Below are positions 24,576-33,571 of a stretch of 43,558 nucleotides of DNA, piece after piece; the first letter of the stretch is position 1, and every line of letters begins with the position of its first letter. The position numbers and the translations under genes were made by a program. Source of the DNA: Tautonia marina. GTDB lineage: Bacteria; Planctomycetota; Planctomycetia; Isosphaerales; Isosphaeraceae. Location: the NCBI RefSeq assembly GCF_009177065.1, contig NZ_WEZF01000034.1, positions 1 through 43,558 on the forward strand. The letters are read 5' to 3'. The notes below the pieces were generated by a model. It ran no database searches. It was given only the letters and a program-made list of their open reading frames with translations, and was not told where the DNA came from.

Positions 24576-27542
24576 TCAATCGGCGGCGGGGGCGGTTCCC
24601 TGGAGGTAAGAGAACAGGTCGCGCAGCTCCTGAGGGGCGAGGGAGCGGTACAGGTCGTCGGGCATGAGGGAGGCGGTGGCGTCGGCGATCTCCTCGACCT
24701 CGGCCAGGGGGAGGACGGTTCGGGTCCCGTCGGAGGTGATGAGGGTAAGATTCGTCGGCGATTGCTCGGCCAGCAGGCCGGTGAGAATCCGACCGTCCTG
24801 GGTGGCGACGACCGAGGGGAGGTACTCTTTGCGGATAACCCGAGAGGGATCGACCAGGCTGAGGAGCAGGAAATCACGGTCCGATCGGTTGGCGTGGGTC
24901 AGGTCGGGGCCGATCGCCTGCCCTTCGCCAAAAAGGAGGTGACAGGAGGCGCAGTGTTCCCGGAACAGGAGCCGGCCACGATTCGGGTCGCCGGGACCGG
25001 CGCGGAGGTCGTTGTTCAGGCGGCGGACCTCGGCCAGCCGCTCCTCGGGGGTGGCGGAAGCGATGGCTCCCCAGTGCTTCCGGACCCTGGCATCGAGCGC
25101 GGGATCTCCCAGAGCCGCCACGCGAGCGACCTGATCGGTGGAGAGGTCCTCGGCAGCAATCTGCCCCTGATCGACGGCGTTGAGCAGGGCAATGGTTCCC
25201 GATTTCCAGGAGAGTAAGAGGTCGAGCGCCCGGCGCTGCCAGTCGCTCGACTGGTCGGAAGAGGAGGCAAGCAGCGCTGGAGGGATTGTCTCGTCGTCGA
25301 AGCGTCCGAGGGCACCGAGCGCGGCCAGGCGGAGACTGAGGGAGGGGTCGCCGGTCGCCAGGAGGAGCAACGGTTGCACGTGGGAAGGGTCGTGCCGTTC
25401 GGCGATCAAGGCGAGGAAGGCGAGGCGGTCGGCGAAGGGTTGAGAGGGGTCGCCAGCGCACTTGAGGGCACGATCGAGGGCGTCGCGTTGGCCGGCTCTG
25501 GCGGCAAGGCGGATCAAGGAAACGCGGTCGGGGTGGGCAGCGGCCAGGTTGGTGAGACGATCGGCCAGAGGTGAGGCGATCGGAGCCGGGCGGCTGGTGG
25601 TGGCGGTGTCGAGGGCATCGATCAGGGGGACGCGAAGCGCATCGGTCGGGCTCGAATCGATCAGGCGGAGGCAGGCCAGATCCCCCTCGAGGGTTCCCTC
25701 CCCGGCGAAGCGGCGGAGCAGACGATCGGCAATCACCGAGCGAAAGAGGGAGGATTTCCAGGACGTGGCGGTTGCGAATTCGTCGAGTGTTTCGGCCGGT
25801 GCTTCGGTCGCGCAGCGCTCGATGGCCCACCAGAGGCGGAGCGGGATGAAGGGGTCGGCTTCGTCCTCGTCGCGCTGGAGGAGGGCCGAGGTGATCGGAA
25901 GGCCGAGGGTTGTGGGATGGCAAGCGGCCACGCCGAGGAGGCATGATCGCACGTCGACGCTGGAATCCGATTCCGCGAGCGTGACGAGGCGATCGGCCAG
26001 AGCGGGGCTGATGGTGTCCCGGTCACCGAGGAGGCGGGCGACCCAGGAGCGGACGTCGGGCTCGGGATGATCGAGCAGAAGGAGGGCAGTCTGCTCGTCG
26101 AGCCCGCCGACTCCGTGCAAGGCCCAGAGGCCGATCAGGGCGGCAGAGCCTCGGCCGTCGAGGGCTCGGGAGCGGAGGTCGGGGAGGAGGGACTCGTCCG
26201 GATGTTCGCGGAGCAGGCGTAGGGCTCGGCGCACAGACCAGGCGTCGGGGTGGTCGAGCAGGGCGACCCATTGAGATGAGTTGAGTGATTGAAGGTCAAA
26301 GGATACGTCGATTGATCGTCGGCCAGGGCCGTCGAGGGCGATGATGCGCCCGTTGGAGCGGTCCCAATCGGCGTCGGGGTCGGGGTGGGCGGTGCGGCGG
26401 TCGTGCCAGTCGGCAAGGTAGAGAGAGCCGTCGGGACCGAGGGTCATGTCGGAGGGAGCGAACCAGGTGTCGTTGGCTCGCATCAGATCGCCGACTTGCC
26501 GGGCCTGGTAGGTGGATCCGAGGCGGGAGAGCTGGTGACGATGTGCGGAGTGGTCGAGCAGATCGGCGGCGAGATACTGGCCGAGGAGGGAATCGGGCAG
26601 GGCATCGGTCATGGCAAACAGGCCACCGACGGCGACGTGTCCTCCGGTGATTCCTTCGTGGGGAACATGATCGAAGTATCCGAACGTATACGGATTGTGA
26701 AGCGGTCCATGTTTGCCGAATGACTTCCAGTAATACCCGCCGGGGACCATGTGCAGCATGACGTTGCCGCCGACGTTGGTGCTGGCGATCAGTTCGCCTC
26801 GGGCGTCGAAATCGAGGCCCCACATATTGCCGCCGCCTTCGGCGAACAGCTCGAAGCGGTTGGTGGGGCGGTGGTAGCGCCAGACGCCCTGCTGGAACTC
26901 GATGCCTCGAATCCGGGCGGTGACCGTGCTTCCCTGCAGCCCGTAGAGCCAGCCGTCGGGGCCCCAGGTGAGCGAGTTGGCGACCGAGTGCGCGTCTTCC
27001 ATGCCGAAGCCGGTGAGCAGGACCTCGGGATCGGCATCGGGCTGGTCGTCGCGGTTGCGGTCGGGATAGAAGAGGAGGTACGGGGCGTTGAGGACGTAGA
27101 CGCCACCGTCGCCGAAAGCGAAGCCGCTGGCGAGGTTCAGGCCGGAGACGAAGTCGCGGGATGCGTCGATCCGGCCGTCGCCGTCGGTGTCTTCGAGGAT
27201 CGAGAGGCGATCGCTGCCCCTGGGGCCGTGGGGAGGAGGCTCGGGGATGCGGTCGTAGACGGTTCGGGAGTAGCGATCGACCGCGACGCGGTCCAGGCTG
27301 GCGGGGTTGGGGTATTGAAGATACTGGAGGACCCAGAGGCGGCCCCGGTCGTCGAAGTCGAGGGCGACCGGCTGACGGACGAAGGGTTCGGCCGCGACGA
27401 GGCGAGGCGTCAGGCCTTCGGCAACGGTCATCCGCGCAACAGCCTCGTCGGGGGGATGACCCTGGCTTCGGGCCGATTCCGGGAGAACGAGCACGAGCAT
27501 TGAAACGAGGGGAACGGCGGTCCGCCAGGCAAGCTGCATCAT
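24576..27542 (-). CDS. PVC-type membrane-bound dehydrogenase / HEAT / cytochrome c protein
   Basis: Predicted 988-residue exported protein, the second PVC-type cytochrome of this plasmid but without a ThuA domain. ATG ATG at 27542/27539, with AGGA about ten bases upstream. Signal peptide (about 1-26, ending SARSQG). The propeller (about 35-410) carries the family motifs LVAAEPFVRQPVALDFDDRG, LEDTDGDGRIDASRDFV, GPDGWLYGLQGS, GGNMWGLDFDARGEL and PDGSLYLADWHDRRTAHPDP. HEAT-like repeats span about 420-830. The cytochrome domain has CASCH at 864-868 and a likely distal Met in TASLMPDDLYR. It presumably oxidises an organic substrate in the periplasm and passes electrons through the heme; substrate unknown. 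Its 3' end borders the iteron array, and its promoter lies in the AT-rich gap shared with the MFS gene. Confidence 0.92.
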   Translation of the reverse strand: MMQLAWRTAVPLVSMLVLVLPESARSQGHPPDEAVARMTVAEGLTPRLVAAEPFVRQPVALDFDDRGRLWVLQYLQYPNPASLDRVAVDRYSRTVYDRIPEPPPHGPRGSDRLSILEDTDGDGRIDASRDFVSGLNLASGFAFGDGGVYVLNAPYLLFYPDRNRDDQPDADPEVLLTGFGMEDAHSVANSLTWGPDGWLYGLQGSTVTARIRGIEFQQGVWRYHRPTNRFELFAEGGGNMWGLDFDARGELIASTNVGGNVMLHMVPGGYYWKSFGKHGPLHNPYTFGYFDHVPHEGITGGHVAVGGLFAMTDALPDSLLGQYLAADLLDHSAHRHQLSRLGSTYQARQVGDLMRANDTWFAPSDMTLGPDGSLYLADWHDRRTAHPDPDADWDRSNGRIIALDGPGRRSIDVSFDLQSLNSSQWVALLDHPDAWSVRRALRLLREHPDESLLPDLRSRALDGRGSAALIGLWALHGVGGLDEQTALLLLDHPEPDVRSWVARLLGDRDTISPALADRLVTLAESDSSVDVRSCLLGVAACHPTTLGLPITSALLQRDEDEADPFIPLRLWWAIERCATEAPAETLDEFATATSWKSSLFRSVIADRLLRRFAGEGTLEGDLACLRLIDSSPTDALRVPLIDALDTATTSRPAPIASPLADRLTNLAAAHPDRVSLIRLAARAGQRDALDRALKCAGDPSQPFADRLAFLALIAERHDPSHVQPLLLLATGDPSLSLRLAALGALGRFDDETIPPALLASSSDQSSDWQRRALDLLLSWKSGTIALLNAVDQGQIAAEDLSTDQVARVAALGDPALDARVRKHWGAIASATPEERLAEVRRLNNDLRAGPGDPNRGRLLFREHCASCHLLFGEGQAIGPDLTHANRSDRDFLLLSLVDPSRVIRKEYLPSVVATQDGRILTGLLAEQSPTNLTLITSDGTRTVLPLAEVEEIADATASLMPDDLYRSLAPQELRDLFSYLQGTAPAAD

Positions 27543-27896
27543 CGAACAGAGGTCCTGGGTGTTCGGCCTTCAGAAAAGGAGGGCGGCGCTGAAGCCGATC
27601 CGCGAGCGTTGATCGTCGTCGGTCGAGCCGTCTGGATCTTAATCCGACCTCAGTGAAGGAGCCAGCGAGGGGGAAGCTATTCGGGGAATCGATTTCGTTC
27701 ACGAGACTGATAAAATTCAATTCAATGAAAGATCGTTAAAAGTAAAAAGCGTTGGAATTTATAAGAAACGGTAACGGTGAGGGGAGACATCCGTTTGGTC
27801 GATGGATCGTATCATCGTCGCCGAGGTCGGTGGTAGGCTCGTCGTGTGTCGAGTCCAGGGACGGGGGTCTTGGATCGAGGTCTTGGGGTGGGTGGC
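27543..27896. promoter_or_regulatory. Divergent intergenic region with AT-rich core
   Basis: This gap lies between the PVC cytochrome (minus) and the MFS transporter (plus). Positions about 27692-27772 are AT-rich (for example AAAATTCAATTCAATGAAAG and GGAATTTATAAGAAACGG), in sharp contrast to the flanks. It very likely holds both promoters, but several TATAA/TAAAAT-like strings overlap and I cannot assign -35/-10 pairs. No gene is evident here. Confidence 0.45.
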
Positions 27897-29297
27897 ATGG
27901 GCAATCCTTCCGAAGGGCGGTACGAGGTGGTCTTGAAGCGAGGATTCCGGGGGCGGATCGGCCTGGATCGGCCGGAGCTGGTGGCCTGGACGCTGTACGA
28001 CTGGGCGAACTCGGCGATGGTGACGGTCGTCGTGGCGTCGGTCTTCCCGATCTACTTCCTGAGGGTGGCGGGGGCCGACCTGCCGCCGGCGGTGGCGACG
28101 CAGCGGTTCGCGATTGCCAGCACGATCGGCCTGGCGTTGGTGGCGGTGACGGCGCCGATTTTGGGGGTGATCGCCGACCGAGTCGGGATCAAGAAGCGCT
28201 TACTGGGCGCGTCGATGTCCGTTGGGGTGTCGGCGGTGGCGGGGATGTTCTTCATCGGGCATGGGGATTGGCTGCTGGCCTGTGTGCTTTTGATTTTGGC
28301 CGAGGTGGGGGCGGGGTTGAGTTTTGTCTTCTACGACGCGCTCTTGCCCCACGTGGCGAAGCCGGAGGAGATGGATCGCGTGTCGGCGGCGGCGTATGCG
28401 CTGGGCTATTTTGGCGGAGGGACGTTGCTGGCGGTGAACCTGGCCTGGATTCAGTGGCCGGGGTTGCTCGGGATTCCGTCGGGGGAGGGGATCTCGGAGG
28501 CGCAGGCCACCTTGCCGGTTCGCCTGGCGTTTCTGTCGGTGGCGCTCTGGTGGGTGGTGTTCTCGATCCCCTTGTTCGTGCGCGTGAAGGAACCGGCGGC
28601 GGTACTGGGGCCGGAGGAGCCGGATCGGGTCAACCCGGTGCGGGTCGCCTTCCGTCGGTTGGGGAGGACCTTGCGAGCGCTTCGGGGGTATCGGGAGGCG
28701 TTTGTGATGCTCCTGGCGTTCCTGCTCTACAACGACGGGATCGGGACGATCATCAAGATGGCGGCAATCTTTGGGGCGGAGATCGGGATCGGGCAGGGGG
28801 CGATGCTGTCGGCGATTCTGGTGGTGCAGTTCGTGGGCGTGCCGTTCACGTTTTTGTTCGGGATGCTGGCCGGTGGCCTGGGGGCGAAGCGGGCGATCTT
28901 GCTGGGCCTGTTAGTGTATACAGGAATCAGCATGCTTGGGTATCTGATGACGAGCGAGTCTCACTTTTTCCTGCTGGCAATCCTCATCGGAATGGTGCAG
29001 GGGGGGAGCCAGGCCCTGAGCCGATCGCTCTTTGCCAGTCTGATTCCGAAGGCTCGATCGGGTGAGTTCTTCGGATTCTTCGCCATCGCGGAGAAGTTCG
29101 CGGGGATCCTGGGGCCGGCCTGTTTCGCGGCCGTGATCGCGGTGACCGGGTCGAGCCGCTCGGCCATCCTCTCGGTCATCGTCTTTTTTCTGGTCGGAGG
29201 AGGGTTGCTGGCCCTCGTCGATGTCGAGGCCGGGCGAGCGAAGGCACGCGAGGAAGATCGTGAGCTGGAATCGGCCGACAACCCGCTGGCGACCTGA
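27897..29297 (+). CDS. MFS transporter, UMF1 family
   Basis: Predicted 466-residue inner-membrane transporter with about 12 helices. The start at ATG 27897 (MGNPSEGRYE) is preferred; a GTG at 27846 in frame is possible, and neither has a clear ribosome site. The UMF1/Atg22-like hallmark WTLYDWANSAM sits at the first helix. The MFS loop motif follows (GVIADRVGIKKRLLG), then GYFGGGTLLAVNL and GGSQALSRSLFASLIPKARSGEFFGFF, characteristic of the family. The C-terminus is charged and cytoplasmic. Substrates of UMF1 proteins are mostly undefined; no neighbouring enzyme indicates one. Divergent from the PVC cytochrome gene and followed after 162 bp by the ribbon-helix-helix regulator. Confidence 0.88.
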   Translation: MGNPSEGRYEVVLKRGFRGRIGLDRPELVAWTLYDWANSAMVTVVVASVFPIYFLRVAGADLPPAVATQRFAIASTIGLALVAVTAPILGVIADRVGIKKRLLGASMSVGVSAVAGMFFIGHGDWLLACVLLILAEVGAGLSFVFYDALLPHVAKPEEMDRVSAAAYALGYFGGGTLLAVNLAWIQWPGLLGIPSGEGISEAQATLPVRLAFLSVALWWVVFSIPLFVRVKEPAAVLGPEEPDRVNPVRVAFRRLGRTLRALRGYREAFVMLLAFLLYNDGIGTIIKMAAIFGAEIGIGQGAMLSAILVVQFVGVPFTFLFGMLAGGLGAKRAILLGLLVYTGISMLGYLMTSESHFFLLAILIGMVQGGSQALSRSLFASLIPKARSGEFFGFFAIAEKFAGILGPACFAAVIAVTGSSRSAILSVIVFFLVGGGLLALVDVEAGRAKAREEDRELESADNPLAT

Positions 29298-29352
29298 CCG
29301 TGGCCGGCCTTATTGCTCGGCGGCAAAACCCCAGGACATCACCGCTGCTTGG

Positions 29353-29380
29353 TTGACAATCGTGGAAGGCGATGGACAAT
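29353..29380 (+). promoter_or_regulatory. Putative sigma70-type promoter of the carbon-uptake module
   Basis: A consensus -35 TTGACA (29353-29358) is followed after 16 bases by GACAAT (29375-29380, four of six to TATAAT). It sits about 80 bases upstream of the ribbon-helix-helix gene and in front of the whole plus-strand module. This is the best match to a standard promoter that I saw in the window. Confidence 0.45.
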
Positions 29381-29409
29381 GTCCTCAGATGTCATTCGAT
29401 GTCCCTGTC
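29379..29409 (+). promoter_or_regulatory. Putative RHH operator: ATGTC direct repeats at 10-bp spacing
   Basis: ATGTC begins at 29379, 29389 and 29399, exactly one helical turn apart, with a further TGTC at 29406. It starts at the -10 box of the putative promoter and lies 51 bp before a gene for an Arc-type repressor. Ribbon-helix-helix dimers typically bind tandem subsites 10-11 bp apart, so autorepression is inferred. Confidence 0.45.
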
Positions 29410-29459
29410 CGTCGTTTGGCGTTCCCGAACGTTGACCGGGCTCGCTCTGAGGAATTGAG

Positions 29460-29633
29460 ATGCCTGAAACCGTTGTCCATTTTCAGATCCGGATGCCTCC
29501 AGACCTGCATGAGCAGCTCTCAAGTCGGGCCCGGGAGGAAAAGAGTTCGCTGAATGCCCTGATCGTTTCGATCCTGAAGGCTGCCGAGGATCGAGCCGCC
29601 TCCAATGGATCGTCTTCTGGGGCCACAGGATGA
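29460..29633 (+). CDS. Small ribbon-helix-helix (Arc-type) DNA-binding protein
   Basis: Predicted 57-residue protein. ATG at 29460 has GAGGA about seven bases upstream. It shows a beta strand (VVHFQIRMP) followed by two helices (PDLHEQLSSRAREEKSS and LNALIVSILKAAED) and a Ser/Gly tail, the Arc/MetJ ribbon-helix-helix arrangement. QIRMPPDLHEQL with SLNALIV is typical of Arc-family regulators that bind DNA as dimers of dimers. No toxin gene follows, so this is more likely a transcription factor for the downstream module than an antitoxin. The phased ATGTC repeats upstream are its likely operator. It precedes the HTH-EIIA gene by 79 bp. Confidence 0.8.
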   Translation: MPETVVHFQIRMPPDLHEQLSSRAREEKSSLNALIVSILKAAEDRAASNGSSSGATG

Positions 29634-29712
29634 TGGTCCTGGCCGGGCTCTGGGGAGGAGTCCCGAGCCCGGGTCAGATGCTCAACAACCGGAGCCGGAT
29701 GGGGATGGTGCT

Positions 29713-30399
29713 GTGAATCTTTCGGTGAAGGACGCGGCTCGCATCCTGAGTGTGTCCGAGAAGACGATCTATCGCTGGATCAAGCAGCAGTCGATCCCGG
29801 CGTATCGGGTGCAGGATCAGTACCGATTCAATCGGGCCGAGGTGCTTGAGTGGGCCACGTCTCGGAGGTTGAAGGTTTCGGACGAGATTTTCTCAGAGCC
29901 GGAGGCCGCCGGTCTGCCCGTGCCGTCGCTGGTCGAGGCGATGGAATCCGGGGGTGTGCATTATCGCGTCTCGGGTCATGACCCAGCGTCGGCGCTGCGA
30001 GAGGTCGTCCAGCTGTTGAGGCTTCCCGGGGAAGTGGATCGCGAGTTCCTGTTGCGGGTTTTGCTGGCTCGGGAGGCGATGGCGTCGACGGCCATCGGCG
30101 AAGGCATTGCCATTCCTCACGTACGGAACCCCGTGGTCCTGCACATTGATCGGCCGACCATTGCGCTTTGCTTTTTGGAGCAGCCGATCGCGTACGGTTC
30201 CCTCGACGGGGAGCCGGTGCACACGCTCTTTACGATCATTAGCCCAACGACCCGGGCCCACCTGCACCTGCTGGCCAAGCTGTCGTTTGTGCTAAGAGAT
30301 CCTGATGTTCGGAATAGCTTGCGGGTGCAGGATCCGCGGCAGAGTATTCTCGATCTGGTCCGGGCGGCCGAGGACCGATTAGTGGGGGCCTGCCCGTAA
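29713..30399 (+). CDS. HTH (excisionase/MerR-like) - PTS EIIA fusion regulator
   Basis: Predicted 228-residue soluble protein. GTG at 29713 (VNLSVKDAARILSVS) has GGGGA eight bases upstream; an ATG at 29605 would overlap the RHH gene and lacks a ribosome site. Residues 1-52 form an excisionase/MerR-type winged HTH (SVKDAARILSVSEKTIYRWI, then VQDQYRFNRAEVLEW). Residues about 75-220 form a PTS EIIA type 2 (fructose/nitrogen) domain with the phosphorylatable His136 in GIAIPHVRNP. No EIIB or EIIC is near, so it would act like PtsN(EIIA-Ntr), linking phosphorylation state to regulation rather than sugar uptake. It lies 61 bp upstream of dabA on the same strand, which suggests control of inorganic-carbon or ion transport. 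Confidence 0.85.
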   Translation: MNLSVKDAARILSVSEKTIYRWIKQQSIPAYRVQDQYRFNRAEVLEWATSRRLKVSDEIFSEPEAAGLPVPSLVEAMESGGVHYRVSGHDPASALREVVQLLRLPGEVDREFLLRVLLAREAMASTAIGEGIAIPHVRNPVVLHIDRPTIALCFLEQPIAYGSLDGEPVHTLFTIISPTTRAHLHLLAKLSFVLRDPDVRNSLRVQDPRQSILDLVRAAEDRLVGACP

Positions 30400-30460
30400 C
30401 AATTTGCTCGTCGCAATTTTCTGCGTTGCGAGATACCACCGCCGATTCGGTACGACCGTG

Positions 30461-33400
30461 ATGCAAGACGGATCAATGCCGCAGGCCCCTGATCGATGGG
30501 GCGGCGACGAGGGAATACCGTTGGACGGACTGGACCAAGAGATCGAGCACGCGGCGCACGTGTTACCCACGCAGGGACCGATCACGGTCTTTGTTCATCA
30601 TAATCCGCTGCATGCGTTTGAGGAGTTGCCGTTCGACGAGGCCCTGGCTACGGCTTCGGCGCTGTACGGTTGCCATCCCTACCTGCCCGAAGATCACTAC
30701 CGAAGCGAGGTCGATCGGGGGCGGATCGCTCGCGAGGATCTGGCGGAGGTTCTCATCGACGACCTGGGCGAGGATGCCGATGTCCTGATCGGATTCATGG
30801 GCACGCGGTATCACCTACGGCTGGCGATGCTTGAGTACCCGTTGCGCACGGGGACCGACGACGAGCTTCGCTGGTTCATTACCGGAACCGATGCGCTGGA
30901 GCGGTTTCGATCGGAGGCTCCGGTTGATCTCCGCCGTCGGATGATTGATCAGACGAGGCAGTGGGTCTTGCGGGAGCATCAGGCGAGGCGGGCTGATGAT
31001 TCGGCTGGTCACGATGGCGACATCTTGAAGCGTTTGCTGGACCAGTCTCAGGGGGCTCGCATTGATCGGTGGGACGATCGGGCCTGGGAGGCGTTTACGT
31101 TGCGCCTTCTCTGGAGAGTCTGTCACGCCGGAGTGCATGGCGTGAAGCGGCACGGCGATCCCCCGCCGTCGCCGATCCGGCACCGAGACTGGTTGCTCCT
31201 GGCAACCGGCCGAGACACTGATCGCCTGGTTCATGATCTGCTCATCAAACTTTGCTCGGCGTTTCTTGATCAGGGGCTTGCCGCCTGGAGGATGCCCGGC
31301 CGGTCGCTTGGGTTTTTCGGGGCCTTCGTGGAACTTTACCGTGATGCTCGGCCGGTCGAGCCCTGGTTACGGGGACTGCCGGAAGCGCTTCGGGAGATCG
31401 ATCGAACGGGACGATCGGCGACGGCGTCGCTGGAGGAGTCACTTCGGGACCTGGGGGTTGCCGAGTCGGAGCGCGGCCCGTTCCTCTCCGCAACGCTCCT
31501 GGCGCTTCCCGGATGGGCCGGGATGCTGTGGCAGATGGAAACGAATGCCGAGTGGGCGGTCCGGCCCGCGCCTCCTGGAACGCTCCGAGACTTTCTGGCC
31601 GTCCGCCTGATCCTTGAGCGGCTGGCCCTGAGCCATGTGGCTCGGGAGGAGCTGGCCGCGGCTCCGTCGCTGAGCGAGTTGCGGCACGAGCTGCACCATC
31701 GAGTTCCACACCCTCCCCGGGTGAGCGTGGACCAGCGGACTTATCTGGTGTTTCAGCTCGCCCAGGTTCGGGGCTGGAGTCCTCCGGATCTGAACCGCCT
31801 TTCGAAAGCTGAGTGGTCGCAACTTGTCGAGGAGATCGAGGCGTTCGGGAGTCTGGCCCGCCGTCGGGTGTATCATCGCGCATTCGAGCGTCGATATCGG
31901 CATCAAGCACTCGACGCCGTGGTGACGCAGGCTGCCCGAACGGGATCGGGAAGCGACGACACGCGGCGGCCTGAGGTCCAGGTGGTCACCTGCATCGACG
32001 ACCGCGAGGAGTCGTTCCGAAGACACCTCGAAGAAGTGAATCCCCAGGTCGAGACCTTCGGCGCGGCCGGGTTCTTTGGCGTGGCGATGTATTACCGGGG
32101 GGTGGCCGATGCCCACTTTCGCCCGCTCTGTCCGGTGGTGGTCAGACCTCGCCATTACGTCCGGGAGCAGGCAGCTTACTCGCTGACGAGCAGCAGCCGA
32201 CAGCGGGCAGAAACGAGGAGACTGCTGGGGACCGCTCTGAGGCACTGGCACCAGAGCAGCCGGGGCCTGCTCGGAGGAATCGCCACGGCCATGCTCGGCT
32301 CGCTCGCGTCGGTTCCGTTGGTGACGCGTATCCTCGTTCCCAGGCTCACCTCCCGGATCAATCGACAGGCCATCGGGTTTGTGCAGGCTCCCCCGGTGAC
32401 CGAACTCTCGATTCAGCGAGTGGTTGATCCGCCTGGACCGGATGACGATCACCTCGGGTTCTCCGATGAGGAGATGGCCGACATTGTGACTCGGCTGCTT
32501 CAGGACATCGGGCTGACCCAAGGGTTCGCAAAGCTGGTGGTGGTGGTCGGGCATGGGTCGAGCAGCCTGAACAATCCGCACGAGTCGGCCTATCACTGTG
32601 GCGCGTGCAGCGGAGGGCTCGGCGGACCGAATGCCCGTTCCTTCGCCTTGATGGCGAACGATTCCCGGGTCCGGTCCATCCTGAAGGATCGAGGGCTGGT
32701 CATTCCTGAAGGAACGGTGTTTGTCGGGGCCTTTCACAACACCTGTACCGAGGACGTGATCTTTTACGACCTTGATCGGATTCCGTTCTCGCATCGTCGG
32801 GCGTTTGAGCAGTTCCGGAAACAGATCGACCTGACCCGAGAACGGAACGCGCACGAACGCTGCCGACGGTTCGAATCGGCCGATCTCGGACTCTCGTTGC
32901 CCGAGGCGCTCGAACACGTGGAGACCCGAGCCGAGGACCTTTCGCAGGTCCGCCCGGAATACAACCACGCGACCAACGCCCTCTGCTTTGTGGGGCGTCG
33001 CTCCTGGAGCCGAGGGTTGTTTCTCGATCGTCGAGCGTTTCTTGCCTCGTACAATCCGAGGCTTGATGACTCGGAGCATTCGATTCTCTGCCGCATTTTG
33101 CAGGCGGTGATTCCCGTTTGCGCGGGGATCAGCCTGGAATACTACTTCTCGAGGGTTGATCCTGCCGGGTTCGGTTGCGGGTCGAAGCTGCCGCACAACA
33201 TCACCTCGATGCTGGGGGTGATGGAAGGGGCCTTGAGTGACCTTCGCCCCGGTCTTTCGCAACAAATGATCGAGATTCATGAGCCGCTGCGTCTGCTCTT
33301 CGTGGTCGAGACGACGCCGGAAGCGCTGGAGTCGATCATGGATCGGGTCGAGCCGATCGGTCGTCTGGTGCGCAACGCGTGGGTCCAGATGGCGACGATC

Positions 33401-33571
33401 TGTCCGGACGGGCTGACTCTTCACCTTTACCGCGATGGCGGATTTTTCCCCTACACCCCGGAATCGAGTGGGTTCCCTGAGGTTTCGTCGTCGCTCGACT
33501 GGTATCGAGGCCGACGAGACGCGGTGGGGTTTGCCTCGATCGGCTCCCGGGCGGGACGAGGCGACCGATGA
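30461..33571 (+). CDS. dabA: DabA, inorganic carbon accumulation zinc protein (DUF2309)
   Basis: Predicted 1036-residue DabA. With a complex-I-like membrane partner, DabA is known to drive energy-coupled CO2 hydration and bicarbonate accumulation through a beta-carbonic-anhydrase-like zinc site. The expected zinc residues are all present: Cys511 and Asp513 in [11 protein letters not shown], His698 in [15 protein letters not shown] and Cys713 in [10 protein letters not shown]. The His-Cys distance of 15 equals that of the characterised DabA. The N-terminal family motif is [21 protein letters not shown] at 30461 was chosen; 30404 and 30476 are alternatives, and none has a strong ribosome site. 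It is longer than many DabA proteins (about 830). Its last four bases overlap the start of the membrane subunit (ATGA), so the two are coupled. Confidence 0.95.
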   Translation: MQDGSMPQAPDRWGGDEGIPLDGLDQEIEHAAHVLPTQGPITVFVHHNPLHAFEELPFDEALATASALYGCHPYLPEDHYRSEVDRGRIAREDLAEVLIDDLGEDADVLIGFMGTRYHLRLAMLEYPLRTGTDDELRWFITGTDALERFRSEAPVDLRRRMIDQTRQWVLREHQARRADDSAGHDGDILKRLLDQSQGARIDRWDDRAWEAFTLRLLWRVCHAGVHGVKRHGDPPPSPIRHRDWLLLATGRDTDRLVHDLLIKLCSAFLDQGLAAWRMPGRSLGFFGAFVELYRDARPVEPWLRGLPEALREIDRTGRSATASLEESLRDLGVAESERGPFLSATLLALPGWAGMLWQMETNAEWAVRPAPPGTLRDFLAVRLILERLALSHVAREELAAAPSLSELRHELHHRVPHPPRVSVDQRTYLVFQLAQVRGWSPPDLNRLSKAEWSQLVEEIEAFGSLARRRVYHRAFERRYRHQALDAVVTQAARTGSGSDDTRRPEVQVVTCIDDREESFRRHLEEVNPQVETFGAAGFFGVAMYYRGVADAHFRPLCPVVVRPRHYVREQAAYSLTSSSRQRAETRRLLGTALRHWHQSSRGLLGGIATAMLGSLASVPLVTRILVPRLTSRINRQAIGFVQAPPVTELSIQRVVDPPGPDDDHLGFSDEEMADIVTRLLQDIGLTQGFAKLVVVVGHGSSSLNNPHESAYHCGACSGGLGGPNARSFALMANDSRVRSILKDRGLVIPEGTVFVGAFHNTCTEDVIFYDLDRIPFSHRRAFEQFRKQIDLTRERNAHERCRRFESADLGLSLPEALEHVETRAEDLSQVRPEYNHATNALCFVGRRSWSRGLFLDRRAFLASYNPRLDDSEHSILCRILQAVIPVCAGISLEYYFSRVDPAGFGCGSKLPHNITSMLGVMEGALSDLRPGLSQQMIEIHEPLRLLFVVETTPEALESIMDRVEPIGRLVRNAWVQMATICPDGLTLHLYRDGGFFPYTPESSGFPEVSSSLDWYRGRRDAVGFASIGSRAGRGDR

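Noticed and set aside
29460-30399. Toxin-antitoxin pair formed by the RHH gene and its neighbour
   Set aside because: The downstream product is an HTH-EIIA regulator, not a RelE/PIN/MazF-type toxin, and the gap of 79 bp is larger than usual for such pairs.
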